A program made the translations under genes and the position numbers. A model generated the notes under the pieces. The model saw only the letters and a list, made by a program, of their open reading frames with translations, did not search any database and was not told the origin of the DNA. 32,501 nucleotides of DNA, taken from positions 1 to 32,501 of IMG/VR virus record IMGVR_UViG_3300019760_000009, one strand, 5' to 3'. Position 1 is the stretch's first letter. Each line of letters starts with the position of its first letter. The DNA is from a virus. This document shows positions 23,858 to 29,432 of the stretch, in pieces.

Positions 23858-24157
23858 TTACCCCTCGCCGCTTTCTTTTTTAAGCTGCTCTTTACCGGCA
23901 TCAATGGCCGCTAAGTTTTCTTTAACTTGCTTTTCAATTTCCATTTGTATCTTTTTGGTGTTGGTTAGGTGATACCGTACTAGTACAGCAATCATTACTA
24001 AGCCACCGATTGATGTTAGAAATGACAGAAGAGGCGAACCGTATTCAACATACCAGGCATTAAAGTTAACCCCAAACACGGTTGCTAGTGCCGTTTTTGG
24101 GCTAGTCATTACCTGGTTTGTTACTTCTTGAATTACGTGCTTTGTTTCTTCTCTCAT
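23858..24157 (-). CDS. Holin-like small membrane protein, 99 aa
   Basis: A 99-aa protein with a polar N-terminus, a Trp/Tyr-containing turn (N-A-W-Y-V-E-Y-G-S-P), and one clear transmembrane helix (L-L-S-F-L-T-S-I-G-G-L-V-M-I-A-V-L-V, about residues 43-60). A long charged coiled-coil tail (K-K-I-Q-M-E-I-E-K-Q-V-K-E-N) follows. That layout is common for phage holins or holin partners such as class II/III types. It overlaps the preceding gene by four bases (ATGA). A second holin candidate lies at 25037-25519, so either could be the pore former and the other an accessory. Confidence 0.6.
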   Translation of the reverse strand: MREETKHVIQEVTNQVMTSPKTALATVFGVNFNAWYVEYGSPLLSFLTSIGGLVMIAVLVRYHLTNTKKIQMEIEKQVKENLAAIDAGKEQLKKESGEG

Positions 24158-24642
24158 TTAACGCTTTCCTTATCGACTTTAACCGGCATTTTAGCACTTG
24201 GTTTATTACTAGCACTAGAATTAAAGCGTAAACGGCAGCTTCTGAAAGCACCTGTATGTATTCCGTCATTTATCGGCCTCATTAGCATTAGAATTATTTG
24301 AGCTGACACGACTGCAATACAAAGATATACATAAGTACCTGTGTCTGACATATAACCGTAAACTATGCGGCCATAAATATGAACAAATACACCGGCAAAC
24401 GATAAGTAAGCCATGTATTTAGAATTGACTAAGCCAGTTTTAAAATAGTGCAATGAAAATAACGTGCACAAAACAGCCTCTTGCAACGTTACTCCAATGT
24501 AATACATTTTATCACTGGCTATATTGTTTGTTACTAAAAGATAAAATACGTATGAAATAATCATAATAAGCGCAGGTGTTCTGCTTCGCTTTTTAAAAGC
24601 AAATATAAACGCCAATATAATTAAAAATACGTAATTCTGCAT
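24154..24642 (-). CDS. Polytopic membrane protein, 162 aa
   Basis: A very hydrophobic 162-aa protein with about five membrane spans (residues 1-16, 23-42, 47-67, 75-97 and 102-120) followed by a 40-residue polar, basic cytoplasmic-type tail. The family is not recognised. The first segment has no signal-peptidase site, so it reads as a true membrane protein. Position between the holin-like gene and the gp49/66 gene places it in the lysis or membrane module. Possible roles include superinfection exclusion or lysis control, but nothing in the sequence decides this. Confidence 0.6.
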   Translation of the reverse strand: MQNYVFLIILAFIFAFKKRSRTPALIMIISYVFYLLVTNNIASDKMYYIGVTLQEAVLCTLFSLHYFKTGLVNSKYMAYLSFAGVFVHIYGRIVYGYMSDTGTYVYLCIAVVSAQIILMLMRPINDGIHTGAFRSCRLRFNSSASNKPSAKMPVKVDKESVK

Positions 24643-24644
24643 CG

Positions 24645-24983
24645 TTACTTCTCTTTTGGCTTGCGTGGATCTCCACCGATAAGCGGCTCAACGCTTAGTT
24701 TTTGCTTAAGAAGATAGCCCTCTAGCATCCAGATCTTATTTCTAGCTTGCTCAAAAGCTATTTTTTTTCCAATTTCTTCATTAAAGTTTTCAGGGCTTGC
24801 GCAGGCGCTTTCACCTGTAACTGTAAATCCGTTACTCAAGGTTAAGCAGCAAACAGTTAAGCAGCTACCGCTAAAAACATGATAATCAGATTTCTCAATC
24901 TTTGAATCAATTAATTCAGGAGTTAAGCGCGGAGCATTTAACCCTTTTTCATTAATCTCTTTTTCAATTTCTATTTCGCTCAT
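24645..24983 (-). CDS. N4 gp49/Sf6 gene 66 family protein
   Basis: A 112-aa protein with the unmistakable signature G-F-T-V-T-G-E-S-A-C-A-S-P-E-N-F near residues 52-67, preceded by P-R-L-T-P-E-L-I-D-S-K-I and followed by A-R-N-K-I-W-M-L-E-G-Y-L-L near 80-92. The family occurs in many tailed phages and has no proven function. The start has AAGG nine bases upstream, and a low-GC hairpin (TTGTTT/AAACAA, 24999-25014) sits in the leader before it. It belongs to the same operon as the holin genes. Confidence 0.9.
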   Translation of the reverse strand: MSEIEIEKEINEKGLNAPRLTPELIDSKIEKSDYHVFSGSCLTVCCLTLSNGFTVTGESACASPENFNEEIGKKIAFEQARNKIWMLEGYLLKQKLSVEPLIGGDPRKPKEK

Positions 24984-25036
24984 AAATTAACGCCTTAGTT
25001 GTTTGCTTAAACAATTACAATGAAGTTAAAGTATAT

Positions 25037-25519
25037 CTACTTTTGAGAACTTTTGCCAAAAACCTTTATAATTAAAGGCTCTAAATTTTTAATGGTTCGC
25101 TCTCCAAACAAAAAACCAAGCACAAGAACGTTAATAACTATAAGTGCTGTTTGTTGTTGCTCGTCAAAATTATGAACTTCAAAGAACCATTTAAAATCCA
25201 TATACAAAGTAGCAAAGCCCCATAGCGGACGCTGAACCCCGCGCAAGAATAATATCAAAGTACCAAGTATGGGTATTGCTTTTAAGTCGCTTGCCGTCCC
25301 CTCTTGCTCTCTTATTCTCTTATCTAACTGCTGCGCTGACTCGTTTAGTATTCGGTTTGCATCAAGTTCTTTTTGATGCAGGAATTGCTGTATCTTTATT
25401 TCAGCTTCCATTTTTTGTGCTGGGGTCATATCTGGCGGAAAGTAAGCCATTACCCCATCCTTTAACTCTTTGAATAAAGAGCCGCCAATAAAATCAGTTA
25501 CCTTGCTTAAAAAACTCAC
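25037..25519 (-). CDS. Holin, 3TM (GTA-type) family
   Basis: A 160-aa protein with an amphipathic, charged N-terminal 75 residues and three membrane helices in residues 81-92, 97-110 and 124-139. It carries the family sequence around R-P-L-W-G-F-A-T-L-Y-M-D, then L-V-L-G-F-L-F-G-E-R-T-I-K-N. This matches 3TM holins of phages and gene transfer agents, which open the cytoplasmic membrane at the end of infection. The start is a GTG that overlaps the preceding TAG by one base, and an A-A-G-G site lies about ten bases upstream. It is the most convincing holin in the window. Confidence 0.85.
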   Translation of the reverse strand: MSFLSKVTDFIGGSLFKELKDGVMAYFPPDMTPAQKMEAEIKIQQFLHQKELDANRILNESAQQLDKRIREQEGTASDLKAIPILGTLILFLRGVQRPLWGFATLYMDFKWFFEVHNFDEQQQTALIVINVLVLGFLFGERTIKNLEPLIIKVFGKSSQK

Positions 25520-25731
25520 TACCCACCCACCTTAGACTTATAAAGTCTTTTTAGTTTAATTGCCGCCAGAATGCCAAAGTAAGCCACCAGCGGCATGAAT
25601 GTTTTATTATCAATTGAAGCATAGGCGAACATGCAGAACGTTGAGCATAGAGCTATAAACTTATATGTTTTTAACTTGCTTAATGCTTTGCGCTTTTCGT
25701 ACAGTGCTTTATTGATAATGTCTTGTTTCAT
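25519..25731 (-). CDS. Small two-span membrane protein, 70 aa
   Basis: A 70-aa basic protein with two hydrophobic stretches (F-I-A-L-C-S-T-F-C-M-F-A-Y, about 25-37, and F-M-P-L-V-A-Y-F-G-I-L-A-A-I, about 45-58) flanked by Lys/Arg. Its start overlaps the preceding stop as ATGA and its stop overlaps the GTG of the 3TM holin gene. The immediate coupling to the holin suggests an antiholin or second holin component; that is inference. Confidence 0.6.
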   Translation of the reverse strand: MKQDIINKALYEKRKALSKLKTYKFIALCSTFCMFAYASIDNKTFMPLVAYFGILAAIKLKRLYKSKVGG

Positions 25732-25910
25732 GGTTTCATAGCTTTTACAATTGCTTTTACAGATGTGGTGAATGCCGATATATTTCTATTTACCAAGTCA
25801 AAACCTCTTGGCTTTTCAAAAAAGTCGTGCACATAACTCTTGCAGCAGTCATTCCACACCGGCGGATAATCTGGCCGCCAAGGCTCGTGTTGTTGTGGGT
25901 ATGTTTTCAT
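25728..25910 (-). CDS. Hypothetical protein, 60 aa
   Basis: The start at 25910 (M-K-T-Y-P-Q-Q-H-E-P-W-R-P-D-Y-P-P-V-W-N) has AGGA seven bases upstream and overlaps the TGA of the 42-aa gene. The frame continues open to 26000, but that part overlaps the 42-aa membrane gene and has no start signal. The N-terminus is Pro/Trp/Tyr-rich with two cysteines (22-23); the C-terminus is basic. Not recognised. Confidence 0.55.
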   Translation of the reverse strand: MKTYPQQHEPWRPDYPPVWNDCCKSYVHDFFEKPRGFDLVNRNISAFTTSVKAIVKAMKP

Positions 25911-26035
25911 TTTAAATCCTTTAACTTGCCAATTAATATTTGGGCCCACTCTGATAACTGAATACCAATAGCCAAACCAATTAAACCCAAACCAAGCCAA
26001 GCCATTTCAATTGTTACTATGTATTGCCAGTTCAT
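25907..26035 (-). CDS. 42-aa single-span membrane protein
   Basis: An ATG at 26035 overlaps the preceding stop (ATGA) and opens a 42-codon frame that itself ends in an ATGA overlap with the next gene. Residues 11-26 are a hydrophobic Gly/Leu/Ile helix (M-A-W-L-G-L-G-L-I-G-L-A-I-G-I-Q); the tail is amphipathic (S-E-W-A-Q-I-L-I-G-K-L-K). Double ATGA coupling and a clean membrane helix make it a real gene. Placement in the holin cluster suggests a lysis accessory. Confidence 0.6.
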   Translation of the reverse strand: MNWQYIVTIEMAWLGLGLIGLAIGIQLSEWAQILIGKLKDLK

Positions 26036-26427
26036 AAATCACCAACTTTTTTAATATGTTCATCAATAGCTCTACGGATTGACACGCCACTAACCCCTGT
26101 ATCAACTACTGCTATTCGGTTGTGGTTCCAGTCAACTCGCCAACCATAATTTGACCCAGCTCTTTTGTTAAAGATCTCATTACATTTCTGAAGGTGATCA
26201 AGCCTTAACTTATCCTCCATTAGCTCAATAATGCGCTTTATGTCTGCTAGTGATCTGATTGTTTCATTTGGGTAGAACTCATCAATCTTATAACCCGTAC
26301 CGTCAGGCATTAAAAAAGTACCTCTATCTAGGTTTTTATATTTCCATGTTGCCAAGCTATCGTAGTGAGTGGCACCATCAGGTTCATTATCAACAATCGA
26401 TTTTAACTCTTCTAATGTTTCAATCAT
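26032..26427 (-). CDS. Hypothetical protein, 131 aa
   Basis: A soluble 131-aa protein, mixed alpha/beta. It has W-K-Y-K-N-L-D-R-G-T-F-L-M near residues 28-40 and a central helix (S-L-A-D-I-K-R-I-I-E-L-M-E). A D-W-N-H-N-R-I-A-V-V-D-T-G near 99-111 resembles proteins I have seen in phage accessory regions, without a known function. The start is an ATG, seven bases after the end of the DUF5675 gene. No catalytic motif is evident. Confidence 0.55.
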   Translation of the reverse strand: MIETLEELKSIVDNEPDGATHYDSLATWKYKNLDRGTFLMPDGTGYKIDEFYPNETIRSLADIKRIIELMEDKLRLDHLQKCNEIFNKRAGSNYGWRVDWNHNRIAVVDTGVSGVSIRRAIDEHIKKVGDL

Positions 26428-26434
26428 AAATCAC

Positions 26435-26824
26435 CTATTGAATATCAATAATAAAATCATCAGTGCCAGCCCAAGCAAGCAGCTTTTTTAATGTGGCCTT
26501 GCTGTTTGTTACATCTGGTATTGAATCGCCGTTAATGTCTTTGATTGAGTCTCCTACAAGTATGCAACCAAGTATTTGATGCGTGAAATTGCCTGCGTGA
26601 ATTTGAATGTAAGTGCGATTAGGTACGTTTTGTAATTCAATTACATCACCGTTGCTTGGGCTTTTTCTATAAGCTGCGCGGTACTTCTTGCGTGGAATAC
26701 AGCTTATGTCCTGTTCGTTTCCGTGGTCTGGTAGCTCAAGCGTGTAAGCTCGCTGCACTCCGAACTGAATAACACCTATCGTGCAGTCATGTAGGTGAAT
26801 TGTTTTCATTATTGCTGTTTTCAT
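26435..26824 (-). CDS. DUF5675 protein, candidate cell-wall enzyme of the lysis region
   Basis: The start at 26824 has GAGGG seven bases upstream; an upstream ATG at 26860 lacks a comparable site. The 129-aa protein is a DUF5675 member: T-L-E-L-P-D-H-G-N near residues 29-37, S-C-I-P near 41-44, Y-R-A-A-Y-R-K-S near 48-55, and a V-P-N-R-T-Y-I-Q-I-H-A-G-N block near 67-79 followed by L-G-C-I-L-V-G-D-S near 85-93. The order H-x-G ... G-C-I is the pattern of L,D-transpeptidase (YkuD) active sites. DUF5675 genes are often next to holins, and no conventional lysozyme, amidase or transglycosylase is visible in the window. A role in peptidoglycan is therefore a reasonable but unproven guess. Confidence 0.75.
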   Translation of the reverse strand: MKTAIMKTIHLHDCTIGVIQFGVQRAYTLELPDHGNEQDISCIPRKKYRAAYRKSPSNGDVIELQNVPNRTYIQIHAGNFTHQILGCILVGDSIKDINGDSIPDVTNSKATLKKLLAWAGTDDFIIDIQ

Positions 26825-26858
26825 TTTTAAGCCCTCAATATTTGTGTAAATTGTTAGC

Positions 26859-26888
26859 ATTGTAATGCCTGTTTTATTTAAATTTTAA
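26859..26888 (-). promoter_or_regulatory. Candidate leftward promoter for the lysis/late operon
   Basis: On the minus strand TTAAAA (26883-26888) and TACAAT (26859-26864) are 18 bases apart, giving 4/6 and 5/6 matches to sigma-70 boxes. The expected start near 26852 would give a 28-base leader to the DUF5675 gene. A GCGCAAA/TTTGCGC inverted repeat (26892-26916) lies just upstream. No gene occupies 26860-26923. Confidence 0.35.
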
Positions 26889-26923
26889 CCCGCGCAAATA
26901 AGCGTTTTTTTTGCGCTGAACGA

Positions 26924-27133
26924 TCACTTTTTTGCTGGTGACATTTCACCCCGCTTTCTTAAAGTGCATACCTTGTCAGTGATTGTTTTGTAAGTTCTAC
27001 CCAGTGAAAGGCATAATTCTGAAACTGAAACCTTTCCATAAAACTTAATCAAGTAATTTTGGTCAGTTGTCGTCCACGGCTTTTTGTGGTTAAAGTGAAC
27101 CTTAGGATCGTATTTGCACATTAACTCTTTCAT
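26924..27133 (-). CDS. Small Myb/SANT-like DNA-binding candidate, 69 aa
   Basis: A 69-aa basic protein with P-W-T-T-T-D-Q-N-Y-L-I-K-F-Y near residues 19-32, then V-S-E-L-C-L-S-L-G-R-T-Y-K-T-I-T-D-K-V near 36-54 and basic ends. Trp plus the L-G-R-T-x-x-T-I/V-x-x-K pattern resemble Myb/SANT-type or other HTH DNA-binding modules found in phages. It sits immediately upstream of the candidate late promoter, so a late-gene activator is a tempting inference. There is no close match I can name. Confidence 0.55.
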   Translation of the reverse strand: MKELMCKYDPKVHFNHKKPWTTTDQNYLIKFYGKVSVSELCLSLGRTYKTITDKVCTLRKRGEMSPAKK

Positions 27134-27181
27134 TGTTGCTTCCCAATAATTGCGTTGTGCGCTGGTTAGTTCCAGGTTGAT

Positions 27182-28021
27182 TTATATTTCACAGATTCTG
27201 CATCCTTGATTGTTATCATCCCACTTTTGACCTATGCCAGCAGTAAAAACACTTTTACCCAATTTTTCCTCAACAACTCGAACATCAATCAACTGCTGAG
27301 CACCAAAAGAGTCATGCTCGAAAGCTTTTATTTTTGACTTATCTCCACCTGCCAGGCAGGGAAAGCAGCCAACTCTAACAAAACCTTGGTTATATAGTGG
27401 ATTCTTATCATCTCCTATAAAATCTAAAACCTCTTCTGTGTACCAGTCAACTATGGGCAATCTATACCTAACCCCAAGCTTACCTAGATATTTCGGGTAG
27501 TTACTTATTACCTCGTGAGGTAAGTGAAGATCATCAGGATCTTTAAACTCATAACGCTTTGCACGTTCCGAGCTTTCATCCACACGCATCCCATACCAAA
27601 CTTCTATAACCTCACCTTCATCAATAAACTCTTCCGCGTAGGATTTTAAAAACTTCTTGGTTGGTATTATTTTTAACTCGTTGGTGCAATGTCTAGCTCC
27701 GCCACCAGGGAATCGCCCTCGCTGTACGCATTTATCAAGGACGTTACCATCGTTTATGGTGTGGATGTAAACGCCGTAAATATCAGACATATCCTTAATG
27801 TGCTGGTAGGTTAAAGGGTGTTCAAATTTAGTGTCGCAAAACAAACCCATTACGCTATCAGCTCCAAACTCTTCCACTGCCATTTTAAGGCATGCCTGAG
27901 AATCCTTACCACCGCTTACCGGAACTATACATTTTAAGTTTTTCAAATATGAGCTTTCAATAATTGCCTTTGGCATTTTTAGCCAAGCCGTCTTCCCGTA
28001 TTTACTAAATGCTTTATTCAT
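27182..28021 (-). CDS. PP-loop enzyme of the PAPS reductase/DndC-like superfamily
   Basis: A 279-aa protein with a PP-loop ATP-pyrophosphatase motif V-S-G-G-K-D-S near residues 35-41, the adenylation signature of CysH, ATP sulfurylase-type and DndC proteins. Further landmarks are G-L-F-C-D-T near 59-64, R-H-C-T-N-E-L-K-I-I-P near 110-120 (the R-x-C-T-x-x-L-K pattern of PAPS reductases), V-G-C-F-P-C near 217-222, and a C-terminal C-R-I-C-E-I. The cysteines could bind an iron-sulfur cluster. True sulfate assimilation by a phage is one option; DNA or nucleotide modification and interference with host DNA sulfur defence are others. It is not coupled to other metabolic genes: its neighbours are an unknown early protein and a small DNA-binding candidate. 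Confidence 0.85.
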   Translation of the reverse strand: MNKAFSKYGKTAWLKMPKAIIESSYLKNLKCIVPVSGGKDSQACLKMAVEEFGADSVMGLFCDTKFEHPLTYQHIKDMSDIYGVYIHTINDGNVLDKCVQRGRFPGGGARHCTNELKIIPTKKFLKSYAEEFIDEGEVIEVWYGMRVDESSERAKRYEFKDPDDLHLPHEVISNYPKYLGKLGVRYRLPIVDWYTEEVLDFIGDDKNPLYNQGFVRVGCFPCLAGGDKSKIKAFEHDSFGAQQLIDVRVVEEKLGKSVFTAGIGQKWDDNNQGCRICEI

Positions 28022-28023
28022 AA

Positions 28024-28800
28024 TTACTTTCCACCCTTTGGCACATACTTAATGCTATCAAACTCACCGTTTATTATTTGGCAAGCTAGAATGTAAACGT
28101 CTTGAACTCCTTTTTTGGCTAGTTCTTCGGATAGAATATCCTCGGGCGTTTTTGGTTTTTTGAGTTTTTCAGCCATAATTGATGCAAAGTCATTATCATC
28201 AACTTTAACCCAAGCCCATCCATCGTGAATACATTTAAGTTCGCCCTTTCTGTGGCCGTTTGACCAACAAACCTCATCACCAACTTTCGGCCATTCATCA
28301 TCATTTGATTGGCTGTTTAGCTCACTTTCCATAGAGCGTGATTTAAGTTCTGTTTCTTCATCCAGACTTAATACAGTATTGTTACGCTCATTCATTAAGC
28401 GCTTAAGTTTACCTATTGTCATTAGTTGGTTGTAGGTTAGCTCTCTTTCTTTGTGCGTTTCTCCGCCACCTAATTGCCATAATCCATCATCACAGCAACC
28501 TAAAGAGTCAGAATCTGTGAAATATCTAAATTCTTTTATAGCAGAGCCCATGAAATTAAACCCAAACAACACAAACACTTCTACAGCATTATTATACTTC
28601 TGCTCTGTGTCTAGCTCTGATTTAGGTATGTAGTCACCTTGACGCGGCTCGTTTAGCTGGAAGTCACCATAATAGTCAATATCTAAATCACCACACATTA
28701 ATTTGTTAGAAATATAACTTGCTGCGTATCTTTGCTCTCCATCTGCATAACAAACTGCACCATCTTTCCATTCAATATTATTAACTTGTGAATTGTTCAT
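28024..28800 (-). CDS. Hypothetical early protein with SH3/KOW-like segment, 258 aa
   Basis: A 258-aa protein of unknown function. The N-terminal half is acidic with Cys/Tyr/Trp (S-D-S-L-G-C-C-D-D-G-L-W-Q-L near residues 97-110). A short beta-barrel-like segment lies at 170-200: W-P-K-V-G-D-E-V-C-W-S-N-G-H-R-K-G-E, then W-A-W-V-K-V. This has the G-D-x-V ... G-x-v ... W-v-V look of SH3/KOW-type modules often found in phage early proteins. An acidic linker (Ser/Glu-rich, residues 140-165) joins the two. It lies between the HTH regulator and the PP-loop gene. Confidence 0.6.
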   Translation of the reverse strand: MNNSQVNNIEWKDGAVCYADGEQRYAASYISNKLMCGDLDIDYYGDFQLNEPRQGDYIPKSELDTEQKYNNAVEVFVLFGFNFMGSAIKEFRYFTDSDSLGCCDDGLWQLGGGETHKERELTYNQLMTIGKLKRLMNERNNTVLSLDEETELKSRSMESELNSQSNDDEWPKVGDEVCWSNGHRKGELKCIHDGWAWVKVDDNDFASIMAEKLKKPKTPEDILSEELAKKGVQDVYILACQIINGEFDSIKYVPKGGK

Positions 28801-28805
28801 TGTGC

Positions 28806-29015
28806 TTACTCTTCTTCTATTTGAAAGGCTTTTACTTGTTGTGCACCAATCATTCTAAGCATGTGAGCCGGTGCGCTTCTTTTACCGCAAAGTATCGCGC
28901 TAACGTAAGCAGGTGTTACGTTTTCGCTTTCTGCGTATTTAACCTGACTGCCAAATTCGCTTTTTATTTTATCTCGAAGCATTTTTAAACCAGCCTCTTT
29001 TGTTATTAATTTCAT
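28806..29015 (-). CDS. HTH transcriptional regulator (YdaS/Cro-like), 69 aa
   Basis: A 69-aa protein with a helix-turn-helix in residues 20-45: F-G-S-Q-V-K-Y-A-E-S-E-N-V-T-P-A-Y-V-S-A-I-L, then G-K-R. It has the G-S-Q-x-x-x-A-x-x-x-x-V-x-P-x-Y-[VL]-S-x-[IV]-L-x-G-K-R pattern of small phage regulators. The ATG has GAGG about six bases upstream and follows a good sigma-70 promoter with a palindrome on its -10 box, so autoregulation is likely. It is the first gene of the leftward transcription unit that also contains the unknown early gene and the PP-loop gene. Confidence 0.8.
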   Translation of the reverse strand: MKLITKEAGLKMLRDKIKSEFGSQVKYAESENVTPAYVSAILCGKRSAPAHMLRMIGAQQVKAFQIEEE

Positions 29016-29038
29016 AGTTAACCTCTTTTTAATGATTA

Positions 29039-29073
29039 GATTTAAATATAAATCACATTGGATATATTATCAA
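29039..29073 (-). promoter_or_regulatory. Leftward promoter with overlapping palindromic operator
   Basis: On the minus strand TTGATA (29068-29073) and TATATT (29045-29050) are exactly 17 bases apart; each matches the sigma-70 consensus at 5 of 6 positions. A 16-base inverted repeat, GATTTA-AATA-TAAATC (29039-29054), covers the -10 box and the expected start point. It could be the binding site of the HTH protein encoded next. Confidence 0.65.
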
Positions 29074-29091
29074 CCTTATTTTAATAATTTT

Positions 29092-29121
29092 ATAAAATAA
29101 AAAACCCCAATTAAGGGGTTT
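29092..29121 (-). terminator. Intrinsic terminator after the recombination operon
   Basis: AAACCCC (29102-29108) and GGGGTTT (29115-29121) form a 7-bp stem around AATTAA. On the minus strand it is followed by a long T-rich run. It also has G-TTTTT on the plus side, so it may work in both directions. It overlaps the stop codon end of the 94-aa gene and separates that operon from the promoter of the HTH gene. Confidence 0.8.
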
Positions 29122-29395
29122 GTTTTTGCTTGCATTTACATCGGTTAAGTGAAAACTCTCTTTCATCAAGTTCTTTTACCTCCTCGAATATGCTCGCTAT
29201 TACTTCGAGTTTAATTAAAGCCCTATCTAAATTCTGCTGAGCAATGTCGTTCATAGATGCGGCATTGCTTACATCAAAGCCGCGAACAAGATGATCATAC
29301 AAAGCGGACTTAATGCACTCGCTTTTTATTTTTGTTGGCCTTAATAGCAACTCCAATCGTTCTTTACTTTGAGTTCCTGCGAATAGGTATTTCAT
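29111..29395 (-). CDS. PapB/KorA-like small regulator, 94 aa
   Basis: A 94-aa protein with I-K-S-A-L-Y-D-H-L-V-R-G-F-D-V-S-N-A-A near residues 28-46, then I-A-Q-Q-N-L-D-R-A-L-I-K-L near 51-63. The pattern A-L-x-x-[HY]-L-V-x-G-x-s...A ... N-L-x-R-A-L-x-x-L is that of PapB/FocB and KorA-type helix-turn-helix regulators. The C-terminus is Cys/Lys-rich. A strong AGGTGACTT-type site precedes the ATG. It is the last gene before the terminator, and may regulate the recombination operon or the early promoter; targets are not visible. Confidence 0.6.
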   Translation of the reverse strand: MKYLFAGTQSKERLELLLRPTKIKSECIKSALYDHLVRGFDVSNAASMNDIAQQNLDRALIKLEVIASIFEEVKELDEREFSLNRCKCKQKQTP

Positions 29396-29407
29396 AAGTC
29401 ACCTATT

Positions 29408-29425
29408 GCGCCCATTTAAGGGCGC
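29408..29425 (-). other. Intergenic hairpin, GCCC-ATTTAA-GGGC type
   Basis: GCGCCC and GGGCGC form a 6-bp stem around ATTTAA between the 379-aa and 94-aa genes. The central 14 bases are identical to those at 23141-23154, but the outer pairs differ while staying complementary. There is no T tract downstream on the minus strand. Confidence 0.4.
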
Positions 29426-29432
29426 TTATTAA

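Noticed and set aside
25728-26000. Longer 90-codon frame starting at 26000.
   Set aside because: Its first 30 codons overlap a well-coupled 42-aa membrane gene in another frame and lack a ribosome binding site; the ATG at 25910 has one.
26892-26916. GCGCAAA/TTTGCGC repeat as a terminator after the Myb-like gene.
   Set aside because: The 11-base loop and the GGG that follows on the minus strand do not fit an intrinsic terminator; the T run lies inside the structure.
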